A stretch of DNA of 57,080 bases from Lentimicrobiaceae bacterium. Lineage in GTDB: Bacteria > Bacteroidota > Bacteroidia > Bacteroidales > JAGNHN01. Below are positions 16,618 to 26,188 of the stretch, piece after piece. The position numbers and the translations under genes are program-made. Under the pieces are notes generated by a model. That model worked only from the letters and a program-made list of their open reading frames with translations, searched no databases and was not told the origin of the DNA. How positions within the stretch are numbered: position 1 is the stretch's first letter; each line of letters opens with the position of its first letter. The stretch is taken from NCBI GenBank assembly GCA_018001695.1, contig JAGNHN010000020.1, forward strand, positions 1-57,080. The letters run 5' to 3'.

Positions 16618-17601
16618 TCATTTGCGGACGCAGCGCACCCTGTGCTGGGAGCTTTTCGATCCATATCCGCTGACCCCGGAGGGGAAAGTACGGTAGCGGG
16701 CATTGGCGGTAAAAATTCCTGTGCCTTCTGTTGAGGACCAGTAGCCGCCTTGAGTGAATCCGCCAATATTTGCAGCATCCGAGCGCAGGCATTCCAGTTC
16801 GTTATAAGCAGGAAGGTACCAGTCGCTGAAGCCGAAAGCGGTAAGCCCGTCACAGATGTGTGCAGCGGTGGGCGGGTTACACATTGCCACAATTAGCATG
16901 GTGTTGTTGGCGCCATTCCAGTCATCCCCGGCACCCGCTACCACACCCACGCAGCCCCAGGCAGTTGGTCCGGCATTATCCGTAGGATGGACATACAATG
17001 TCTGACCGTTGCACATGGTGCTGGGCACCGAAGGTGTCGTGAACGTGACCGTCATAGTGTCTGTTGTGCTGGGGCAGGGTGGGTTGCTGATGGTCCATGC
17101 GAGCACATAGGTTGTATTAGGTGTACCTATGAATAGTGTCTGCGCAAAATTGGGGTTGGCAAAAGAGCCGCCGGCACCTGAGACCACGGTCCAGGTACCT
17201 ACACCAGACAGCGGTGCATTGCCGTTGAGTTGGATGGTGCTGCCACTGGCTGTCAGACCTGGGCCGGCGTTGGCAACGGTAGGCATTTCCTTGGCAACAA
17301 CATACTGAACCGGCGTATAGTAAGGATTACATACAAGGTCGGTTACTTCAGCCCTGTAGTACCCGCTGGACTGCAGGTTTTGGATAAGAAGACTGTCCAG
17401 TGTAGCTCCCGTTATGGGGCTGTAGGTAATACCATCGGCAGACGACTGCCATTGCAAGGTGGAGCCGGCAGGGTGGCTTACATGTATGACCACATCCTCA
17501 CCTTTGCAGACGTCGGTTTGCACCTGTTGGGCATGCAGGGTATTTTGCAGGAGGCTACACCCTACCATCCAGATAAGTATGCTATATAATATCTTCTTCA
17601 T
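16618..17601 (-). CDS. Secreted protein with Ig-like region and C-terminal DUF1566 domain
   Basis: A 327-residue exported protein. A signal peptide (MKKILYSILIWMVGCSLLQNTLHAQ) is followed by Ig-like/PKD-type modules of low complexity (about 25-185). The C-terminal DUF1566 (Lcl-type lectin-like) domain has FGFSDWYLPAYNELECLR, GGYWSSTE and a final RVRCVRK. DUF1566 domains occur in surface proteins and may bind ligands; the function here is unknown. No T9SS tail is visible. It begins 3 nt after the stop of the upstream T9SS protein gene, so the two form a transcription unit, probably acting together at the surface. Confidence 0.72.
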   Translation of the reverse strand: MKKILYSILIWMVGCSLLQNTLHAQQVQTDVCKGEDVVIHVSHPAGSTLQWQSSADGITYSPITGATLDSLLIQNLQSSGYYRAEVTDLVCNPYYTPVQYVVAKEMPTVANAGPGLTASGSTIQLNGNAPLSGVGTWTVVSGAGGSFANPNFAQTLFIGTPNTTYVLAWTISNPPCPSTTDTMTVTFTTPSVPSTMCNGQTLYVHPTDNAGPTAWGCVGVVAGAGDDWNGANNTMLIVAMCNPPTAAHICDGLTAFGFSDWYLPAYNELECLRSDAANIGGFTQGGYWSSTEGTGIFTANARYRTFPSGVSGYGSKSSQHRVRCVRK

Positions 17602-17604
17602 GGC

Positions 17605-18207
17605 TTATTGAATGCTAAGTTTATAAACTGCCCAACCATCTCTGGCGTAAAGACGTAGAAGATAGATCCCCGTGGTAATACCGGAAACATCCAGGCTAAC
17701 AGCATCCGATCCGGCCGGAATCTGCTGGCGGACAAGCTCTTCTCCCATGATGGATAATAACTCCAAGCTGAAAGGTGATGCTACAGCAGTTAGGCCACTG
17801 AGCTGGACCTGGCCTCTGGCAGGGTTCGGGAATACCCTTACATGGTCCATCCCATAGGCAGGTATTCCGACAGTAGAAACAGAAACGACCACTTCATCTT
17901 CAGCCTCGCAGCCGTTGACATCGGTAACATACAGTGTGAATATGGTCGTTACAGTGGCCGTGAATACAGGCGTCAGACTCGTTGAGTCATTCAGCAGATG
18001 TCCCGGACTCCAGCGATAGGTATAAGGTGCTGTTCCCCCACTTACCGATCCGAGCAAAATCAGCTGTGACCCGGGATTGATCAGTGTGTCATGCCCTGCG
18101 AATGCGACAGGCAATGGAGGTGTGGTTACCGTTACATTGATATGCACCTGGGAGATACCAGTAACCAGGCTGCCACACAAAAAAAACAGTAGTAGTGCTT
18201 TCCTCAT
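17605..18207 (-). CDS. Small secreted protein with PKD-like domain and T9SS sorting signal
   Basis: A 200-residue exported protein: signal peptide, then one PKD/SprB-like module (AGHDTLINPGSQLILLGS, YRWSPG, FTLYVTDVNGCEAEDEVVVSV; about 37-115). The rest is a type A T9SS sorting domain (VFPNPARGQVQLSG, then GIYLLRLYARDGWAVYKLSIQ). There is almost no other sequence, so it resembles a minimal cell-surface adhesin or cap. It precedes the DUF1566 gene by 3 nt and follows the MORN-like lipoprotein gene by 62 nt, in which a 7/8 match to the promoter element (TACCTTTA) lies. Confidence 0.75.
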   Translation of the reverse strand: MRKALLLFFLCGSLVTGISQVHINVTVTTPPLPVAFAGHDTLINPGSQLILLGSVSGGTAPYTYRWSPGHLLNDSTSLTPVFTATVTTIFTLYVTDVNGCEAEDEVVVSVSTVGIPAYGMDHVRVFPNPARGQVQLSGLTAVASPFSLELLSIMGEELVRQQIPAGSDAVSLDVSGITTGIYLLRLYARDGWAVYKLSIQ

Positions 18208-18269
18208 AAACAGATGTATTGATCCTTTGTAAAGGTAATAACATCCACCTGAGATACAAGGATATAGTG

Positions 18270-18695
18270 TTAATTTCCGTAATCCTCCTCTGTTATCAGG
18301 TTTCCGTGCTCGTCGAAGAAACGCCAGACGCCCACCTTCTTACCCATCCGGAACATCCCTTCATAATTGAGTTGACCATTGTGATGCCAGACCCTTCTTT
18401 TCTTGTCCTCCAGGCCGTTTACATAATGCCCCTCGCTCCAGCGCATTCCGTTTTCGTAATAGTAAACCCAATGTCCGTGCCTTTCTCCTTCCAGAAAGGA
18501 TCCCTTCAGCCGGACCTGTCCATTGGGATAATAACTAACCTCCTTTACCATGATAAGGGTATCGGCGGAAGGCGCATAGGTACGCACGATACGCGGACTT
18601 CCGTCCTCCCACCTTTCTTCAATGATCTCCTGCAATTCTGACTGACAGGAGAAGAGAATGGTAATCAAAAGCAAGCTAAGCGCAACTCTTATCAT
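18270..18695 (-). CDS. MORN/YwqK-like repeat lipoprotein
   Basis: A 141-residue lipoprotein: the signal MIRVALSLLLITILFSC has a lipobox-like end with cysteine 17. It is followed by four YwqK/MORN-type repeats with the pattern YYxNGxxxxxGxxxxGxxxGxWxYYxxNG (about 52-140). Such repeats form a beta-hairpin sheet; their ligands in bacteria are mostly unknown. Its ATG overlaps the stop of pyrC by 4 nt, so it is translationally coupled to dihydroorotase, an adjacency without an obvious functional link. Confidence 0.75.
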   Translation of the reverse strand: MIRVALSLLLITILFSCQSELQEIIEERWEDGSPRIVRTYAPSADTLIMVKEVSYYPNGQVRLKGSFLEGERHGHWVYYYENGMRWSEGHYVNGLEDKKRRVWHHNGQLNYEGMFRMGKKVGVWRFFDEHGNLITEEDYGN

Positions 18696-20050
18696 CGGTC
18701 AAATTTTAGTCTTTCTCCGCGGGAGCCCTCATGAAACACCCCCTGCTCAAAGACCAGATTACCATTCACGAAGGTATGCGTGACAGCGGTATGGAAGATA
18801 TGATCCCTGAAGGGGCTCCATCCGCATTTGTAATGGATGGGTTGGTCCTTCACGGCCCATTCCACCTGGTCGTCGAGCAGAACGAGATCGGCCCGGTATC
18901 CGGGGTGGATAAAGCCGCGACCCTCAAGGTGATATGCCAGGGCGGGCGCATGACACATGTATTGAATCAGCTCAGGCAGCGATATTTTCTGTTGCCTGAC
19001 AAATTCCATCATGGCCGGGAGTGCGTGCTGCACCAGCGGACCGCCTGAAGGGGCTTGTCCGTAGGGACGCTGTTTTTCTTCCAGGGTATGAGGCGCATGA
19101 TCGGTGGCTATCAGATCTATGTATTTCTTTTTCAACCCTTCAAGCAGGGCCAGGCTGTCGGATTCCTCTTTGATGGCGGGATTCCATTTAATGAAGTTCC
19201 CCAGTCGCGCATAATCGGTTGCGTTAAACCAAAGGTGGTGAACGCATACTTCCGCTGTAATTCTCTTTTGCGTCAGGGGGGTGGCGTTGTCAAAGAGCCC
19301 GACCTCTTCAGCTGTGCTGAGATGCAGTACATGCAGGCGGGTGTTGTATTTCAGGGCAAGCGCTATGGCTTTAGCTGTGGATTGGATACAGGCCTCCCGG
19401 GAACGGATTAGTGGATGTGCTTCGACAGGGATAGCCTCACCATATCTTTGCTGGTAAGCATGCAGATTTGCACGGATAATCGATTCTTCTTCTGCATGGA
19501 CGGCCACGAGTGCGGGTGATTCGGCGAAGATGCCTTCCAGAGCCCTGGGGTCATCAACCAGCAGGTTACCTGTGCTGGCGCCCATAAAAACCTTGACGCC
19601 ACAGACATCTTTGGGATTCACCTTCCTGATTTCAGAAAGGTTATCGTTTGATGCCCCCATGAAAAATGAGAAGTTTACCAGAGATTTACTGGCAGCAAGT
19701 TCGTATTTCGCTTCCAGGAGGTCCATGGACAAAGCAGGCGGGGAGGTGTTAGGCATCTCCATGAAGGAGGTGATTCCACCTGCGGCAGCGGCGCGGCTCT
19801 CGGTAAAAAGATCCCCTTTGTGCGTCAGTCCAGGCTCCCTGAAATGCACCTGATCGTCAATAACACCGGGGATGAGATACTTGCGCTTTGCATCCAGTCT
19901 CTGCATAGCTGGATAGCTCTCCAATGTATTGTTTCCAGGAGAGTCTTCGTGTACTTCCGTGATCTGTCCGGCTTTTACAAGGACCGATCCGTTGAAAATG
20001 CGCCCCTCATTGACAATACGGGCGTTGTAGATGATGAGGTCCGCAGCCAT
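18692..20050 (-). CDS. pyrC: Dihydroorotase
   Basis: A 452-residue amidohydrolase of the type found in Bacteroidota, catalysing the cyclisation of carbamoyl-aspartate to dihydroorotate in pyrimidine synthesis. The metal-binding motif is DDQVHFREPG (65-74): the first histidine of the usual HxH is Gln67, while His69 remains. The likely carboxylated lysine is in GVKVFMGAS, the metal histidines follow in HAEEES and HVLHLSTAEE, and the catalytic Asp is in ATDHAPHT. The ATG at 20050 (MAADLIIYNA) fits the family; an in-frame ATG at 20086 would add 12 residues. It follows the glycosyltransferase gene by 44 nt. Confidence 0.9.
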   Translation of the reverse strand: MAADLIIYNARIVNEGRIFNGSVLVKAGQITEVHEDSPGNNTLESYPAMQRLDAKRKYLIPGVIDDQVHFREPGLTHKGDLFTESRAAAAGGITSFMEMPNTSPPALSMDLLEAKYELAASKSLVNFSFFMGASNDNLSEIRKVNPKDVCGVKVFMGASTGNLLVDDPRALEGIFAESPALVAVHAEEESIIRANLHAYQQRYGEAIPVEAHPLIRSREACIQSTAKAIALALKYNTRLHVLHLSTAEEVGLFDNATPLTQKRITAEVCVHHLWFNATDYARLGNFIKWNPAIKEESDSLALLEGLKKKYIDLIATDHAPHTLEEKQRPYGQAPSGGPLVQHALPAMMEFVRQQKISLPELIQYMCHAPALAYHLEGRGFIHPGYRADLVLLDDQVEWAVKDQPIHYKCGWSPFRDHIFHTAVTHTFVNGNLVFEQGVFHEGSRGERLKFDR

Positions 20051-20094
20051 CGATGCATTATTGGAAGGCCGGATCATGCCCGGCATGTTGTCCT

Positions 20095-20835
20095 TTATAT
20101 GGCCATCTTTGGGTATTTCCTGAACCAGCTCTTGATTTTCATGGAAATCACCCCAAAAACAGCTTCCTTGAAAATACCCTTGCTCATCTTACTTTGACCT
20201 TCGGTCCTATCGGTAAAGATGATGGGCACCTCGACGATATTAAATCCACATTTCCAGGTCGTGAACTTCATCTCAATCTGGAAAGCATAACCGGTGAAGC
20301 GGATGTTGTCTAGATCAAGGGTTTCCAGCACCCGGCGGGTATAGCATTTAAACCCGGCGGTGGTGTCCCTGACGCTCATTCCGGTGATCATCCGTACATA
20401 GGCAGAGGCATAATAGGACATCAGAACGCGTCCCATGGGCCAGTTCACAACATTCACACCCTTAATGTAACGTGATCCGATGGCCAGATCAGCGCCGCCC
20501 GCCGCACAGGCATGGTAAAGCCTGAGCAGGTCATCTGGGTTGTGGGAGAAGTCGGCATCCATCTCAAAGATATACTGGTAATTTCTGGCCAGGGACCATT
20601 TGAAGCCATGGATATAGGCTGTACCTAGCCCCAGTTTTCCTTTGCGTTCCTCCATATGCAGACGCCCGGCAAATTCCTTCATCAGCTCACGCACGATCCC
20701 GGCGGTGCCATCAGGGGAATTATCCTCAATAATGAGAATATCGAATTCCTTTTCCAGGGAGAACACCTTACGGATGATCTTTTCGATATTCTCTTTTTCG
20801 TTATAGGTTGGAATGATGACCAGACTTTCTGCCAC
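20095..20835 (-). CDS. Polyprenol monophosphomannose synthase-like glycosyltransferase (GT2)
   Basis: A 246-residue GT2 enzyme of the dolichol-phosphate-mannose synthase type, transferring mannose or a related sugar from a nucleotide donor to a polyprenyl phosphate at the cytoplasmic membrane. Visible motifs are IIPTYNEKENIEKI, the DNSPDGTAG donor loop, the DADFSHNPDDL metal site, GSRYIKGV and TAGFKCYTRRVLE. The C-terminus lacks the membrane-anchoring multispan domain of the bifunctional forms. The acceptor-linked sugar would feed protein or envelope glycosylation. It lies between the DUF5689 gene (69 nt upstream) and pyrC. Confidence 0.88.
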   Translation of the reverse strand: MAESLVIIPTYNEKENIEKIIRKVFSLEKEFDILIIEDNSPDGTAGIVRELMKEFAGRLHMEERKGKLGLGTAYIHGFKWSLARNYQYIFEMDADFSHNPDDLLRLYHACAAGGADLAIGSRYIKGVNVVNWPMGRVLMSYYASAYVRMITGMSVRDTTAGFKCYTRRVLETLDLDNIRFTGYAFQIEMKFTTWKCGFNIVEVPIIFTDRTEGQSKMSKGIFKEAVFGVISMKIKSWFRKYPKMAI

Positions 20836-20904
20836 AGTTTCTATAATTTGACGGGTTTATCCTGATTGACAAATACTTAGGTGTATCATCTCTGATTCAC
20901 TGGT

Positions 20905-22269
20905 TTATTTGGCAAGCACAACATCGTTAAGATTACGGATATTGATCTGTGCCGTATTGTATTGGGATACGATACCGGTGATATGCACAGGTGCCGTTGG
21001 GAAGGTCTGATTGGCGAAGGTGGCGTAAGAGGTCGTATACAGTACGATAGTCCCTGTCCCGTCGTTCAAGGTAGGGTTGGAACTGTAAACGTTCCCCGCA
21101 GTGGATGTCATGGTACAATTATTAATCCTGACCAGCTTTGCTTCAAACTCTTCGAAGTCATCCATGATATCGTCGATGGTGACTACCAGGGGTTGCGGCA
21201 TTGTTCCCTGTGCAACGTAGAATGCATTGTCATTGGGAATATTGTTTACCTGCAGTAATCCCTGGAACTGGGAGAGTTCAAGTCCTGAGACATTAATCTC
21301 TACTTCTGCTCCCATTGGGAAGGTATTGCTGGCGGTGAAGCGCAGCGCTATTCCTGATCCGCTCCCATCCATGATGAAAGCATTTCTGCTCGTGATATTG
21401 GAATTGTCTTTGTCAGAGATGATCACCCCTTTGATTTTCTTATTGTCGGGAATGGTTATGGTTGAACCTGTGAAGAGGTTTCTCAGGGCAGCGATGGTAA
21501 TCAGCTCCTGGTTTCCGGAGCCTCCGCAACGTTCACCGGTAAGCTGGGTTTCAGCCAGCGAGCGGATGTAGAGCTGCATGTCTCCGTTGTACTCACTTAC
21601 AATGGCAACAAGGGAACCATTGCCTGTAGGTACAGGCTCACCGGCGAAATTGGCATATCCGCTGGTACGGACGATAATCTCATTATTGTTGCAATCCTGG
21701 AGGATACGGTTCTGAGAATAGAGGTTGATGGGATCGGCATACGTATTTCCGATCTCACTGGCCTTGAATTGAACACTGTCGAGGCGGATCAACCGGCTTT
21801 GGTAGAATCCGGTTAAAATATCCTGTATGCTCACCTTTTCAGGCTCCGTGTTCACGAGGGTAGCCTGCTTGATGACATTTTCGTCCACATTGACAGAGTC
21901 AATCTGGATGACACCTGCATAATTTGAGAGGATGGTTCCTTTGAGGTAGAGACGGATGCTGTCGCCCTGGTACAATCCCCCTGAAGCGATCAGTCTCAGG
22001 TTGATGGCACCGGTTTTATCCTGCAGATAGGCATTCTTGTAGATATTTCCATTCCGCTCGTCCATGGTAATGACGCCATACACAGACCAGTCTTCTGCTA
22101 TTTTGATAGCCTGACCCTGATAGAGCGTTTTCAGTTCAGCGATGGTTTTCAGGCTGCCCACCGGGATGGTGCGCTGTGGCGGTTCATCGAAATCATCTTT
22201 GATACAACTGACCAGTGTGAAGGCAGGGATCAGGAGAAAGAAGGCAATTCTGGAAAGCAAAGTTTTCAT
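20905..22269 (-). CDS. DUF5689 domain lipoprotein
   Basis: A 454-residue surface or periplasmic lipoprotein: signal peptide with a cysteine at about residue 22 (TLVSCIKDDFDEPP), then two DUF5689/OB-fold-like repeats (about 35-240 and about 255-454). Each repeat opens with a TIAELK or TIAALR strand and contains the pattern GVIxxDxxNxNxxxxNAxxxD. DUF5689 is common in Bacteroidota beside TonB receptors and secreted endonuclease/phosphatase-fold proteins, as here. A role in binding a nucleotide- or polyanion-like ligand is inferred from that pairing. It starts 23 nt after the TonB receptor, so the two are co-transcribed. Confidence 0.82.
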   Translation of the reverse strand: MKTLLSRIAFFLLIPAFTLVSCIKDDFDEPPQRTIPVGSLKTIAELKTLYQGQAIKIAEDWSVYGVITMDERNGNIYKNAYLQDKTGAINLRLIASGGLYQGDSIRLYLKGTILSNYAGVIQIDSVNVDENVIKQATLVNTEPEKVSIQDILTGFYQSRLIRLDSVQFKASEIGNTYADPINLYSQNRILQDCNNNEIIVRTSGYANFAGEPVPTGNGSLVAIVSEYNGDMQLYIRSLAETQLTGERCGGSGNQELITIAALRNLFTGSTITIPDNKKIKGVIISDKDNSNITSRNAFIMDGSGSGIALRFTASNTFPMGAEVEINVSGLELSQFQGLLQVNNIPNDNAFYVAQGTMPQPLVVTIDDIMDDFEEFEAKLVRINNCTMTSTAGNVYSSNPTLNDGTGTIVLYTTSYATFANQTFPTAPVHITGIVSQYNTAQINIRNLNDVVLAK

Positions 22270-22292
22270 ATAATGAATTTGTTATAAGCTGG

Positions 22293-24803
22293 TTAAATAC
22301 TAAATCTAACATTCAGGAAATAGTTCCTTCCATACATATAGAAATATTTGGAAGGGAATCTTTCAAGGTCGCGGGGATCGTAGCGGTATTGCTCAAAGCC
22401 ACCCGTGATGAAATTCGTTTCATCCAGCAGGTTGCTGATGCTCAGGTTTACTGCAAGGTAATACCTGCCAAAACGCCACGATTTTCCGCCGAAAACATCC
22501 ACGGTATATCCCGGATCCAGTTTTTCCTGATCCAGTAATCCGGACCATTGCGGATCATCTACGACCAGGCCGAGCAGAGCCTCGTCGGTACGACGATCAG
22601 GATTGGCTTCCATGTAGAGATTGTCAAAATAGTTGACATTGAATCCAACAAACCAATATTTGGGGGAGTTGTATCTCATCCCCAGGGAGAGTGCTGTTTC
22701 GGGGGAATCAGCCACTTTATATCCTTTAAAGTAAACATCTCTTTCCTCAACCAGGACCGCAGCATCGTTATCCTGGGCAATGGTGACCTTGGGGCGGGAA
22801 TTGTAGATAAAGTCACCATGACCAGCCGCCAGTGTCAGATTGAGTGTGGGTAACAATTTGGCTTCCATGCCAAACTCCATGCCCATATGCAGTTTGTCGA
22901 CACCAGACATATTATAATTAACAAAGGAGTTAAGTTCTTCATGGTAGAAGCTGCGCGACCACATCTGATCTCTGAATTCGGCATAATAACCGGTTAAGCG
23001 CAGTTTCAGGAAAGGCCCGCGGAAGATATAACTCAGATCACCGCCGAAAATGGTTTCATTCTTCAGTCCTGTCATCACATGATCCCTTGTTCTGGGCGAG
23101 ATATAGGCATTCTGGAAGAAGGGGGCGCGCGTTTGCAGCATGGCATTGCCAGAGAGGAAGTGCCGTCCGGTGATCTTATAGTCCAGGCCGGCCTTCATCC
23201 CATAATTCAGAAAATCGTTTTTCTCAGAATCTCCAAGACTGTGATCCGGGAACCGTCCATTCTGCATATTTCCGGTACGCCAGAACTGCGTGGAGGTTCC
23301 TTCCAGGGCATAGTATAGATCTATCTTGCGCAGGTTCATCTCGATCTGGGCAAAGACCTTGTATTGGTTGATATTGGCTGTATAATCATAGCCAAAACGG
23401 TCGCCCACCTTAACTACTCTGTTAGGAGTACGGATATCGCTCTGAGCCTGATTTGGATTAATGGATTCGCGTTCAGCGAATTTGTCCACATCTACCCAGA
23501 AATCACCTCCCAACAGGTCTTCCACGACTTTAAAATTATCACCCTTATACCACAGCAGGTCAGCACCGCCGCTCAGCGTGATCCTGTCGGTGAGATTATG
23601 GCGGATGTGGCCACTATAGCTGAATTGGGATTTATCATTGCGCCGGTCTTCGACGATATACTTGGAGCGGTTGCCTGTGACCTTATCGCCAGTTATCCCA
23701 TTGGCATTCACGACGGTATAGAGGTTCTTGCGGTTGGCAAAATAAAACTGGTCCCAGTCCAACTGCCTGAAAGTCTCATCATTCTCCCAACGGTCCGTGT
23801 AGATAGCAAACAGGACCGGATCGTCCTTGTAATAGCTGGGGAAATTGCGGTAATAATCGGGACGGGGGTCGGCAGCGTCATACCATTCCAGGGCCGTAGA
23901 TCCGCCCCTGCCAAAAGAATAGGCCAGTGAATGAGAAAGGCTGGTCTTTTTCGATGGGTTAAAGTAATGACTGAGAATCAGCATAGGCTGATGATAGTTA
24001 CTGACGCGGCTGTTTCGTTTCTCGCCGTTCTGGTATCCCCAGTAAGGGTTGTAATAGGTATTTCCACTAAGGTCATAGGCTTCCTGTGTGGCAACACCGG
24101 GCCTTCCACGGCGTGTAGGAGCGCCAAAGCCAGTAAATCCGATACTGTGCTTATCATTGATCTTCTTCTCAGCACTAAGGAAATAAGCATAGGCATCATA
24201 GAAGGTTCCTTCAACATAGCCTTCTTCTGCCCAGCGCTTGGATCCCGAGACCGTGAAGGACCAACCATTCGGCATAATACCGGTGGAAGACGTGAACATC
24301 AAGCGGTTGCGGTAAGCGCGATTGGTAAGGCTGTACGAAATCTGGGAGCGTTCGCGGAATGCAGAAGCCCTGGTATCGATATGTGTGCTGCCGCCGATGC
24401 CGCCGAAGCTGTGCTGACTGGCCCCGATACCGGATTGCACCTCCGGAAACCGCGTCACATCATTCAAACCACCCCAGGACGACCAGAATACACGGCCTGT
24501 GATCATGTCATTGACAGGTACGCCGTTGATCATCACGACCGTATTCTCAGAATCAAAACCTCTGATCCGGTACTGGGCTGCACCAAAGGTATATCCTGCA
24601 GTAGATACATACACATCCCTTGATGCCTGTAACAAGCCGGAGATGTCCTGACTCTCCATGTCACTTTCAAGATCGGATGCCGTGAGGGTAATAACAGGCG
24701 CAACAGAAACTTCCTGGGTCCCACCCTGTAAGGTATCCACCTGGCTGATCACGGTAAGGCTGGTTCCCAGCAGCGCCGCAATCATCCCTGTTCTTATTTT
24801 CAT
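22293..24803 (-). CDS. TonB-dependent receptor paired with DUF5689 lipoprotein
   Basis: An 836-residue outer-membrane receptor. Signal peptide MKIRTGMIAALLGTSLTVISQ is followed directly by the plug (about 35-160, YRIRGFDSENTVVMINGVPVNDM), without the carboxypeptidase-like domain of the other receptor, and by the barrel ending in LNVRFSI. The ATG at 24803 is chosen because the longer frame to 25001 has no signal sequence and overlaps the divergent gene. The upstream GAATTTTG, one base off the promoter consensus, is a candidate -7 element. It forms a transport unit with the DUF5689 gene and probably a functional locus with the divergent nuclease-fold gene. Confidence 0.87.
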   Translation of the reverse strand: MKIRTGMIAALLGTSLTVISQVDTLQGGTQEVSVAPVITLTASDLESDMESQDISGLLQASRDVYVSTAGYTFGAAQYRIRGFDSENTVVMINGVPVNDMITGRVFWSSWGGLNDVTRFPEVQSGIGASQHSFGGIGGSTHIDTRASAFRERSQISYSLTNRAYRNRLMFTSSTGIMPNGWSFTVSGSKRWAEEGYVEGTFYDAYAYFLSAEKKINDKHSIGFTGFGAPTRRGRPGVATQEAYDLSGNTYYNPYWGYQNGEKRNSRVSNYHQPMLILSHYFNPSKKTSLSHSLAYSFGRGGSTALEWYDAADPRPDYYRNFPSYYKDDPVLFAIYTDRWENDETFRQLDWDQFYFANRKNLYTVVNANGITGDKVTGNRSKYIVEDRRNDKSQFSYSGHIRHNLTDRITLSGGADLLWYKGDNFKVVEDLLGGDFWVDVDKFAERESINPNQAQSDIRTPNRVVKVGDRFGYDYTANINQYKVFAQIEMNLRKIDLYYALEGTSTQFWRTGNMQNGRFPDHSLGDSEKNDFLNYGMKAGLDYKITGRHFLSGNAMLQTRAPFFQNAYISPRTRDHVMTGLKNETIFGGDLSYIFRGPFLKLRLTGYYAEFRDQMWSRSFYHEELNSFVNYNMSGVDKLHMGMEFGMEAKLLPTLNLTLAAGHGDFIYNSRPKVTIAQDNDAAVLVEERDVYFKGYKVADSPETALSLGMRYNSPKYWFVGFNVNYFDNLYMEANPDRRTDEALLGLVVDDPQWSGLLDQEKLDPGYTVDVFGGKSWRFGRYYLAVNLSISNLLDETNFITGGFEQYRYDPRDLERFPSKYFYMYGRNYFLNVRFSI

Positions 24804-25007
24804 AATATTTTGATTTGCAGTTTTATATAATGAAACGAAAAGCTGGATTTCTTCCCCGAAATACCCGCCATCTTGCTGCAAAATTCCGTAAAATAACCGG
24901 ATTAAAGTCTGATTCCTTGTTTTTTTCATGAAGTTTTGCCGGGGTGACCGGTTTTTTAGGGGATATTGGTCATCTTTGCAGATGAGGTAACCATGGATCA
25001 TATGCTC

Positions 25008-26054
25008 ATGAAAAGTTTGCTGTTCAGGATATCGGTATTTGCCGGGGCATTGCTTTTAAGCCATTGTATACAGGCTCAAAAACAGGAAAAGTTCCGGGCG
25101 GTTTGTGTCGGATTCTATAATGTTGAAAACTTGTTTGATACGATAGATCAACCGGAAGTGAATGATGCAGAATTTACACCGGGTGGTTCATCTGCATGGA
25201 ACACTGTTCGTTATAATGAGAAACTGAATAATCTGGCCACCGTCATCTTTGGCATTGCAACGGATATCACACCCGATGGACTTGCTGTCCTGGGATTGTC
25301 TGAGATTGAGAACCGCCAGGTGGTTGAAGATTTGCTAAAGACAGCGCCGTTGAACAAACGTGAGTATGCCATAGTGCACTATGACTCCCCGGATCGCAGG
25401 GGTGTGGATGTGGGGTTGATCTATCAGCCGAAATATTACAAAGTGACCAATACCGCTTCTTATCGACTTACAATAAAGGAAATGCCTGATTTTCTTTCCC
25501 GTGACCAATTGCTGGTTTCCGGCTATCTGGATGGCGAGATGGTCCATTTTATTGTTAATCATTGGCCATCACGACGGGGAGGAGAGCAAGCCAGCCGGCC
25601 CTTGCGCAATGCTGCCGCTGATCTTAACAAACACATTATTGATTCGATTATGGCAATAGATCCACAGGCGAAGATCATCGTCATGGGCGACCTCAATGAT
25701 GATCCTGTGAATCCCAGTGTGCGTCAGCATCTTAAGGCAACTGGAAACAGGGAGCATGCCACAGGCAACCGCATGTATAACCCCATGGAGGAGTTATACC
25801 GCAAAGGCATTGGCAGCCTGGCTTATCAGGATAGCTGGAACCTTTTCGACCAGATCATTGTCTCACCGGGCCTGGCCAGGCAACAGGGCAGAGGATGGTA
25901 TCTGCACAGCGCGCTGGTCTATAACAAGGAATTTCTTCGTCAGAAAAGCGGATCCTTCAAAGGCTATCCTTTCCGCACCTATGCCGGGGGTGTTTATATG
26001 GGAGGTTACAGCGACCACTTCCCTGTCTATGCCATTCTGGCAAAGCCTGAATAG
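25008..26054 (+). CDS. Secreted endonuclease/exonuclease/phosphatase-family protein
   Basis: A 348-residue EEP-superfamily enzyme. Signal peptide MKSLLFRISVFAGALLLSHCIQAQ supports the ATG at 25008 over upstream in-frame ATGs at 24993 and 25002. Motifs in order: FYNVENLFDT (metal), LGLSEIENR (catalytic Glu), NHWPSRRGG, VMGDLNDDPV, and the final YSDHFPVYAIL histidine. The superfamily cleaves phosphodiester bonds of nucleic acids or phospho-compounds. It is divergent from the TonB receptor/DUF5689 pair, a combination seen repeatedly in the phylum and consistent with extracellular nucleic-acid use. A clear intrinsic terminator follows it. Confidence 0.86.
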   Translation: MKSLLFRISVFAGALLLSHCIQAQKQEKFRAVCVGFYNVENLFDTIDQPEVNDAEFTPGGSSAWNTVRYNEKLNNLATVIFGIATDITPDGLAVLGLSEIENRQVVEDLLKTAPLNKREYAIVHYDSPDRRGVDVGLIYQPKYYKVTNTASYRLTIKEMPDFLSRDQLLVSGYLDGEMVHFIVNHWPSRRGGEQASRPLRNAAADLNKHIIDSIMAIDPQAKIIVMGDLNDDPVNPSVRQHLKATGNREHATGNRMYNPMEELYRKGIGSLAYQDSWNLFDQIIVSPGLARQQGRGWYLHSALVYNKEFLRQKSGSFKGYPFRTYAGGVYMGGYSDHFPVYAILAKPE

Positions 26055-26092
26055 CAGTCATCTACATCATTCCATTCTAATAATCTATTCCG

Positions 26093-26117
26093 GGCCGAAA
26101 ATTTTTCGGCCTTTTTC
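26093..26117 (+). terminator. Intrinsic terminator after the EEP gene
   Basis: GGCCGAAAA pairs perfectly with TTTTCGGCC (9-bp stem, minimal loop) and is followed by a T-run (TTTTTC). It lies 39 nt after the stop codon. Confidence 0.85.
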
Positions 26118-26188
26118 TTTCCGTTTCGGGGGGTGTTTTCCGTATATATAAATGCACAGGAAACGTCTGCCAAACAAAACCCGGATGA

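Noticed and set aside
24804..25001. Longer frame for the second TonB receptor
   Set aside because: The extension has no signal peptide and overlaps the divergent gene; a good signal peptide starts at 24803.
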